From DASZZX01 sp036260415 (GTDB lineage: Bacteria; Actinomycetota; Nitriliruptoria; Nitriliruptorales; JAHWKO01): a stretch of DNA of 10,500 nt. The position numbers were made by a program, and so were the translations under genes. The notes under the pieces were generated by a model, which did no database searches, was not told the origin of the DNA, and saw only the letters and a program-made list of their open reading frames with translations. Position 1 is the stretch's first letter; each line of letters begins with the position of its first letter. The stretch lies in assembly GCA_036260415.1 (NCBI GenBank), contig DASZZX010000321.1:1-10500 (forward strand). The letters are read 5' to 3'. Positions 7,014-10,500 of the stretch are shown here, one piece after another.

Positions 7014-8951
7014 TCAGCGCCGGTCGTCCGCCTCCTCGAGCGCGCCCACCTCCTCAAGCGCACCCGCCTCCTCGGCCAGCGCGCCCAGGGTAACGGCCAG
7101 CCGCAGCGGCGCTTCCGTGTCGGTGAGGTCGCCGGTCACGTCGGGTGGGACCGCTCCTCGAGGCGACTGGGTCGCCTCTTCATCCGGGCTCCGCGAGGGA
7201 CCCGTCGCCCCGCGGGCCGCGGGCCCCGGCTGCAACCCGTGCGGTCCCTGCGCTCGCGGCTCGTCGTTGTCCGGGTTCCACAGGCTGGCGGCCGGCTCCT
7301 CGGGCCGGGTGTGGTCGGCGAAGATGGCCGGCTCCTCGGCTTGGGCGTGGTCGTCGGACGCGACGGGCTGATCCCCAGCGCTGCCGGGAGCGTGGTCGTC
7401 GGACGCGACGGGCTGATCCCCAGCGCTGCCGGGAGCGTGGTCGGCGGACGCGACGGGCTGATCCCCAGCGCTGCCGGGAGCGTGGTCGGCGGACGCGGCG
7501 GGCTGATCCCTGGGGCTGGCGGGGTCGGTCCCGGTCGCGGCCGGCTCGACGACTGTGCCCGGGATCGCGACGGTGTCGTGCTGCTCCTGCACGTGGTCGT
7601 CGTCCCCGCCGGTCTCGCCGCCCGCAAGGAGGGTGTCGCCGTTCGCCTCCGCGAGGTCGTCCTGTTGGCGACCGTCGCGCAATGGCGCCAGTGTGCCGCC
7701 GCCCCCGACCATGTCGTCGGCCGGCCCTGGGGAGTGGCCCGGCTCCGGGCTGTGGCCGGTCTCCCCGGCATCGGCTGGCGTGGAACCGGCCCGCGGGGTG
7801 CCCGCCCGCTGCGCGTCGGCCACGTCCGGGGCGTCGGTGCCATCCGCGGGCTGGGTCCCGGCTGGCCCGGTGGCCCTGTCCGCGGTGTCCGCCTGCGCGC
7901 TGTCGGGCTCGTCCCCGATGTCCGCCCGCGGCCTGTCGGGCTGGTCTTCGATGTCCACCCGCGGCTGGTCGGGCTCGTCTGCGATATCCGCTCGCGGCCC
8001 GTCGGCCTCGTCGGCCCCGTCCGTGGTGTCGGCCTCTTCCCGGGGGTCGGCCGGCTGCTCCCGTGGCGGCAGCCCGTCGCCGGTCCCGTCGTCGCGCAGC
8101 AGCAGCACGTCCGCGGGGACGGTCAGCTCGTCGACCGCGTCGAGCCCAGCGATCAGCTCCACCCTGGAGGTGACCCCGATCCGTGCGAGCACCAACACGT
8201 GGTCGCAGGCAGCCACCGCCGGGAGGGCACGTCGGTGCTGTAGACCCGGTAGGGCGGCGACGAGCAGATCGACGTCACGTGGCAGGCGGTTCACGACCGC
8301 GGGGAAGCCGGCGAGAGCCTCACCGACATCGGGACCGGCGCCGACCCTCGCCACATCCAGCTGCGGATGGAAGCTCGCCGCCTCCGACAGGCGCGTCTGC
8401 CCCCGGTGCACCTCGACCACCCCCGGTCGGGTCGGATCCGGGTGGCTGAGGTCGGCTAGCAGCACGCGCCGGCCCGCGCGGGCGAGCCCGGCCGCCAGCT
8501 CCTCGGCCAGGTGTCCCGCTCCCAGCTCCTCGCCGCCACATGCCGCCAGGGCGAGTCGGAACCCCGGCACGGGACGGCTGCGCTCGTCGACCCACTCGAC
8601 CAGCGTGGAGGACGGGTGGAGACCGGACACGGCGGCGACGGTGCCCCCGACCGCCCGGACGTGGCGCCGCCCGCGGATCCGGCGGTCGCCCGCGTCGACC
8701 GCGACGGCCGCGGCGACGGCGAGCAGACACGCGGCCAGGCCCACCGCGGCCCCGGCGAGCGGTCGTGGTGGCAGCAGCTGGGGAGAGACGGCCGCGAGCG
8801 ACAGCGCGACCGCGCTCACGCCCACTGCGACCGCGAGGGTGACGCCTCGGCGCAGCGCGAGCACGTCCACCAGCTCGGCCGCCCACTCCGGGGGTCCGCC
8901 GCGCGGCTCGGCTGGCTGCTGGGATGGGGTCTGATCGGAGCTCGTTGACAT
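7014..8951 (-). CDS. Two-TM protein with a P-loop-less BY-kinase/ParA-like domain and a long acidic repetitive tail
   Basis: A 645-aa membrane protein. Hydrophobic segments at about 36-58 and 64-86 resemble the C-terminal end of a Wzz/BY-kinase transmembrane module. Residues 129-287 follow the CpsD/BY-kinase or ParA-like layout: FRLALAACGGEELGAGHLAE where Walker A should be, GRRVLLADLSHPDPTRPG (160-177) like Walker A' with its LIDADxRxP pattern, then LDVARVGAGPDVGEAL, DVDLLVAALPG like Walker B, and ACDHVLVLARIGVTSRVEL. The GKS/T of Walker A is missing, and I find no lysine or tyrosine anywhere in the protein, so ATPase or tyrosine-kinase activity is unlikely. Residues 288-645 are a low-complexity Asp/Pro/Ala/Gly tail with two repeat blocks. 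The ATG at 8951 is preferred over upstream starts (to 9017) because a TAGCCT box lies 7 nt before it. A role in glycan export or its control is inference. Confidence 0.8.
   Translation of the reverse strand: MSTSSDQTPSQQPAEPRGGPPEWAAELVDVLALRRGVTLAVAVGVSAVALSLAAVSPQLLPPRPLAGAAVGLAACLLAVAAAVAVDAGDRRIRGRRHVRAVGGTVAAVSGLHPSSTLVEWVDERSRPVPGFRLALAACGGEELGAGHLAEELAAGLARAGRRVLLADLSHPDPTRPGVVEVHRGQTRLSEAASFHPQLDVARVGAGPDVGEALAGFPAVVNRLPRDVDLLVAALPGLQHRRALPAVAACDHVLVLARIGVTSRVELIAGLDAVDELTVPADVLLLRDDGTGDGLPPREQPADPREEADTTDGADEADGPRADIADEPDQPRVDIEDQPDRPRADIGDEPDSAQADTADRATGPAGTQPADGTDAPDVADAQRAGTPRAGSTPADAGETGHSPEPGHSPGPADDMVGGGGTLAPLRDGRQQDDLAEANGDTLLAGGETGGDDDHVQEQHDTVAIPGTVVEPAATGTDPASPRDQPAASADHAPGSAGDQPVASADHAPGSAGDQPVASDDHAPGSAGDQPVASDDHAQAEEPAIFADHTRPEEPAASLWNPDNDEPRAQGPHGLQPGPAARGATGPSRSPDEEATQSPRGAVPPDVTGDLTDTEAPLRLAVTLGALAEEAGALEEVGALEEADDRR
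7347..7526. repeat. 45-bp in-frame tandem repeat, three good copies and one diverged
   Basis: Copies lie at 7347-7391, 7392-7436 and 7437-7481, nearly identical at DNA level, with a decayed fourth at 7482-7526. They encode a 15-residue unit of the type DHAPGSAGDQPVASD (residues about 476-535) in the tail of the kinase-like protein. Near-identity of bases points to recent expansion. The length keeps the frame. Confidence 0.92.
7899..7997. repeat. 33-bp in-frame tandem repeat, three copies
   Basis: Units at 7899-7931, 7932-7964 and 7965-7997 encode an 11-residue motif PRADIxDEPDx (residues about 319-351 of the kinase-like protein). The copies are more diverged than the 45-bp block, so this expansion is probably older. 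The product is acidic and proline-containing, likely extended and disordered. Confidence 0.85.
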
Positions 8952-8958
8952 CGGCCGG

Positions 8959-8964
8959 AGGCTA
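8959..8964 (-). promoter_or_regulatory. -10 box TAGCCT for a probable leaderless transcript of the kinase-like gene
   Basis: On the minus strand TAGCCT (8964 to 8959) is followed by 7 nt and then the ATG at 8951. There is no Shine-Dalgarno sequence before that ATG. This geometry is what a leaderless actinobacterial mRNA looks like. No clear -35 is present. The rest of the 120-bp gap to the upstream gene shows nothing else convincing. Confidence 0.5.
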
Positions 8965-9071
8965 ACCGACCGCTTCCCGCCGACCATGGAGGCGACGCAC
9001 GCCGGCATGGCCCCCACGGAGCGCCGGGAAGAGCCGTCCAGGCCGGCACGGGCGTCCAGCGCCGGGGCCGA

Positions 9072-9329
9072 TCACTCGCGGTCGGTGCGCTCCATACGGT
9101 CCAGGGCGTCCTTCACACCGCTGGCAGGGAAGAGCCGGTGGCCTCCCTCTGTCCGCACGCAGGCGAGCTTGCCGGCGTCGGCCCACGAGCGCACCGCTCG
9201 GACGCTCACGCGCAGGATCGCGGCGACCTCGCTGGTGCGGAAGTAGTGCTCGTCACCCGCTCGCCGCGGCGGTCCGCCAGCGGAATCGAGCAGTCGGAGC
9301 AGCCCCGCGCGATCGTGAGGCATCGCCAT
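9072..9329 (-). CDS. BldC/MerR-type helix-turn-helix DNA-binding protein
   Basis: Small winged-helix DNA-binding protein (85 aa from the ATG at 9329). HYFRTSEVAAILRVSVRAVR (28-47) and SWADAGKL form the helix-turn-helix, and ACVRTEGGHRLFP (56-68) forms the wing. The ending GVKDALDRM is a short helix. The order TSEVA...VRxWADAGKL...RTxGGHR matches BldC-like members of the MerR/excisionase superfamily. BldC itself is about 68 aa and binds direct repeats as head-to-tail oligomers. There is no effector domain. The frame is open to an ATG at 9401, one base after the upstream stop, but that extension is Arg-rich with poor GC3 bias, so 9329 (or 9323) is preferred. It lies between the lipoprotein gene and the kinase-like gene on the same strand and may regulate nearby genes; that is inference. 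A phage-type excisionase is less likely without an integrase nearby. Confidence 0.82.
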   Translation of the reverse strand: MAMPHDRAGLLRLLDSAGGPPRRAGDEHYFRTSEVAAILRVSVRAVRSWADAGKLACVRTEGGHRLFPASGVKDALDRMERTDRE

Positions 9330-9402
9330 CCCGTTCCCCCGTAGCCGGTGACCGGGCCGGCGAGCGCCCCGCCGGCGTCGATCTCGGGCAGCGGGCGTCA
9401 TG

Positions 9403-9945
9403 CTAGCGCCCGGGTGTGGAACCGGTGTTGAGCGACGCGACCAGCCGGTCCACCGCCGCGTGGAACGGCTCCTCCCACGTCGCGGCGAGGTTCGCCAACT
9501 CGACCTCCGCGGCGGCGAGCGTGGCGACCAGCGCCAGGTCGGCGTGCGCCGCCGCCGGCACCGCGTCGCTGGCCGCCAGCATGTCCACGGCGGCCTCGCG
9601 GGCGGCTGCCGTCGACCGACCCCCGCCGGGCAGCTCGACCGCCGCGAGGCGGGCCCGGGCGTCGCCGAGCGCCTGCCCGGGACCGGCCTGCACCGACTCC
9701 ACCATGGCCAGACGTCGTGCCGGGTCCTGCGGCGTGGCGAGCCGGAGGGCCGTCATGGCGCGCTGCACATCGAGCACCGCCGAGCCGACCTCCTCCGATG
9801 GACCGGCGAGGACGGCGCGGGCCCGTCGGATGTCATCGAACGGGTCGGAGGCGGCCGCACGAAGGTCGACCGCCGGGGCGGCACGGCAGGCGGTGACCAC
9901 GAGTGCGAGAGGGACCATCCACCGACACCCCGCCCGCCCCACCAC
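9403..9945 (-). CDS. Predicted helical lipoprotein of unknown function
   Basis: I do not recognise a family. The 180-aa product begins MVGRAGCRWMVPLALVVTAC, with a basic n-region, a short hydrophobic core and a good lipobox (VTAC, C20). It is therefore probably an outer-face membrane lipoprotein. The mature part is Ala-rich and almost wholly helical by eye (for example AARLAAVELPGG-type turns between long helices) with no membrane segment. The GTG at 9945 is chosen because it keeps the arginines of the signal n-region and has a TAGCCT box 6 nt upstream. An internal ATG at 9918 would leave a signal peptide of only 10 residues with no positive charge. The gene is divergent from the secreted-protein gene at 10049, 103 bp away, and is followed by the BldC-like gene. 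Confidence 0.72.
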   Translation of the reverse strand: MVGRAGCRWMVPLALVVTACRAAPAVDLRAAASDPFDDIRRARAVLAGPSEEVGSAVLDVQRAMTALRLATPQDPARRLAMVESVQAGPGQALGDARARLAAVELPGGGRSTAAAREAAVDMLAASDAVPAAAHADLALVATLAAAEVELANLAATWEEPFHAAVDRLVASLNTGSTPGR

Positions 9946-9951
9946 GGCGCG

Positions 9952-9957
9952 AGGCTA
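9952..9957 (-). promoter_or_regulatory. -10 box TAGCCT for a probable leaderless transcript of the helical lipoprotein gene
   Basis: TAGCCT reads 9957 to 9952 on the minus strand, 6 nt before the GTG at 9945, and no ribosome binding site precedes that GTG. The hexamer is identical to the one before the genes at 8951 and 6975. It lies in the divergent 103-bp intergenic region. Confidence 0.45.
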
Positions 9958-10033
9958 CCGCCGCGGACCCCAGGGCCGGCCCGCCTGCTGCTCGCCCCGA
10001 GGCGCTGGCGACAGCGGGGGTCGCGGGAGTTCC

Positions 10034-10039
10034 TAGGCT
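10034..10039 (+). promoter_or_regulatory. -10 box TAGGCT for a probable leaderless transcript of the secreted-protein gene
   Basis: TAGGCT ends 9 nt before the ATG at 10049. The nearest purine-rich site (GGGAG) is about 19 nt away, too far for a ribosome binding site, so leaderless initiation is the simpler reading. A partial -35 match (GCGACA, 10008-10013) is 20 nt upstream, longer than usual. Confidence 0.4.
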
Positions 10040-10048
10040 CGCCCGCAC

Positions 10049-10500
10049 ATGAGGCGTGCTGGTCCATTGCTCGTCGCGGCGGCGTGCGGCGCCTGTCTCG
10101 TGGCCGCCGCGCAGGAGCCCGTGCCCGCCGACCGGGTCCTGCCGCGACCGCTGGAGATCCACGCCGGGGCGTCACCCACCGGCCTGGTCGACCTCGACCC
10201 GCCGCTCAGCTGGCTGGAACTCACGCCCGGACAGGGGGTCCAGCTCGAGTTGACGCTGGACAACGGGGCCGAGCACCCCGTCTCCTACCACCTCGCCGTC
10301 AGCCCCGTCGCTCCCGGCCCGGACGGCGCCCCCGTCGTCCGCAACGACGCCCCGGTCGTCCGCCCCGACGACGCCCCGGTCGTCCGCCCCGACGACGCGC
10401 CAATCGCCTCGGCGCGCGACTGGCTGCAGCTCGCCGACCGGGCGGTGCGCCTGGGACCGGGTGACCGTGCGCTGCTGTGGCCGGCCGTGATCGTCCCGCC
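10049..10500 (+). CDS. Secreted protein with a beta-sandwich-like domain (partial, runs off the right edge)
   Basis: An open frame of 150 codons from the ATG at 10049 to the window end. MRRAGPLLVAAACGACLVAAAQ is a signal peptide (two arginines, hydrophobic core, AAA-Q cleavage site). The next part, LELTPGQGVQLELTLDNGAEHPVSYHLAV, then DWLQLADRAVRLGPGDRALLWPAVIVPP, follows a pattern seen in extracellular Ig-like domains: strand, PGQ turn, asparagine-containing strand, then LxPGxxxxLxxxVxVP. DUF916/WxL-interacting proteins and NEW3-type domains show this pattern; the assignment is by eye. Between the two halves is a proline/aspartate insert built from 8-residue repeats (DAPVVRPD). Codon use is strongly GC3-biased, as expected for a real gene. 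Plus-strand frames overlapping this region lack such features. Role unknown; the position divergent to a lipoprotein gene suggests a cell-envelope function. Confidence 0.75.
   Translation, partial: MRRAGPLLVAAACGACLVAAAQEPVPADRVLPRPLEIHAGASPTGLVDLDPPLSWLELTPGQGVQLELTLDNGAEHPVSYHLAVSPVAPGPDGAPVVRNDAPVVRPDDAPVVRPDDAPIASARDWLQLADRAVRLGPGDRALLWPAVIVP
10322..10393. repeat. 24-bp in-frame tandem repeat, two perfect copies plus a diverged one
   Basis: GACGCCCCGGTCGTCCGCCC plus CGAC occurs at 10346-10369 and again at 10370-10393 without mismatch. A diverged copy precedes it (10322-10345) and a fragment follows. It encodes DAPVVRPD in the predicted secreted protein, inserted between two segments that look like strands of one domain. 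Confidence 0.9.

Noticed and set aside
9072..9329. Excisionase of an integrated element
   Set aside because: The fold is related, but no integrase, attachment-site repeat or phage gene is nearby. The sequence around the wing is closer to BldC-like regulators.
9330..9401. Longer start (ATG at 9401) for the BldC-like gene
   Set aside because: It is one base after the upstream stop, which is tempting, but the extra residues are Arg-rich, many codons end in A or T and nothing resembles the family. It cannot be fully excluded.

Overview
The window is very GC-rich, with GTG starts, GTGA stop/start overlaps, TANNNT-type -10 boxes and a BldC-like regulator. Together these point to an actinobacterium. 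A deep-branching, non-Streptomyces lineage is possible, but the sequence alone does not settle the taxon. No rRNA, tRNA, CRISPR array, transposase or phage gene was seen.

Left part (1-6115, all minus strand, so transcription runs right to left): a surface-glycan operon. It starts with a UDP-glucose 6-dehydrogenase (4781-6115), then a UDP-glucuronate decarboxylase-type SDR (3849-4784). Next come a membrane-associated family 2 glycosyltransferase (2867-3751, with homology reaching about 3796) and a large multi-domain glycosyltransferase (192-2870). Last is the beginning of an unrecognised gene that leaves the window (1-195). Three of the four junctions are 4-bp GTGA overlaps. The first two enzymes would make UDP-glucuronate and then UDP-xylose, and the transferases would use such donors. 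A xylose- or glucuronate-containing polysaccharide is a reasonable inference, not something shown. No priming transferase, flippase or polymerase is in view, so the cluster probably continues to the left.

Middle (6116-6438): a gene-free stretch with a probable ugd promoter and two tandem repeat arrays (24 bp x3 and 35 bp x2). They share a small symmetric core, CGGYTGCCG.

Right part (6439-9945, minus strand): a small putative lipoprotein with a DcrB/PsbP-like look (6439-6975). Upstream is a two-TM protein with a CpsD/BY-kinase/ParA-like domain, no Walker-A lysine and a 358-residue acidic repetitive tail (7014-8951). Then come a BldC/MerR-type DNA-binding protein (9072-9329) and a helical lipoprotein of unknown function (9403-9945). 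Divergent from that is a secreted beta-sandwich-like protein (10049 to the window end, plus strand). Several of these genes have a TAGCCT or TAGGCT box 6-9 nt before the start codon, suggesting leaderless transcripts.

The most unusual item is the kinase-like membrane protein, which contains no lysine and no tyrosine in 645 residues. Other notable points are the three-module glycosyltransferase, a glycosyltransferase gene whose natural start position reads GTC, and the repeat array before ugd. None of this proves a new system, but the first would repay comparison with homologues.
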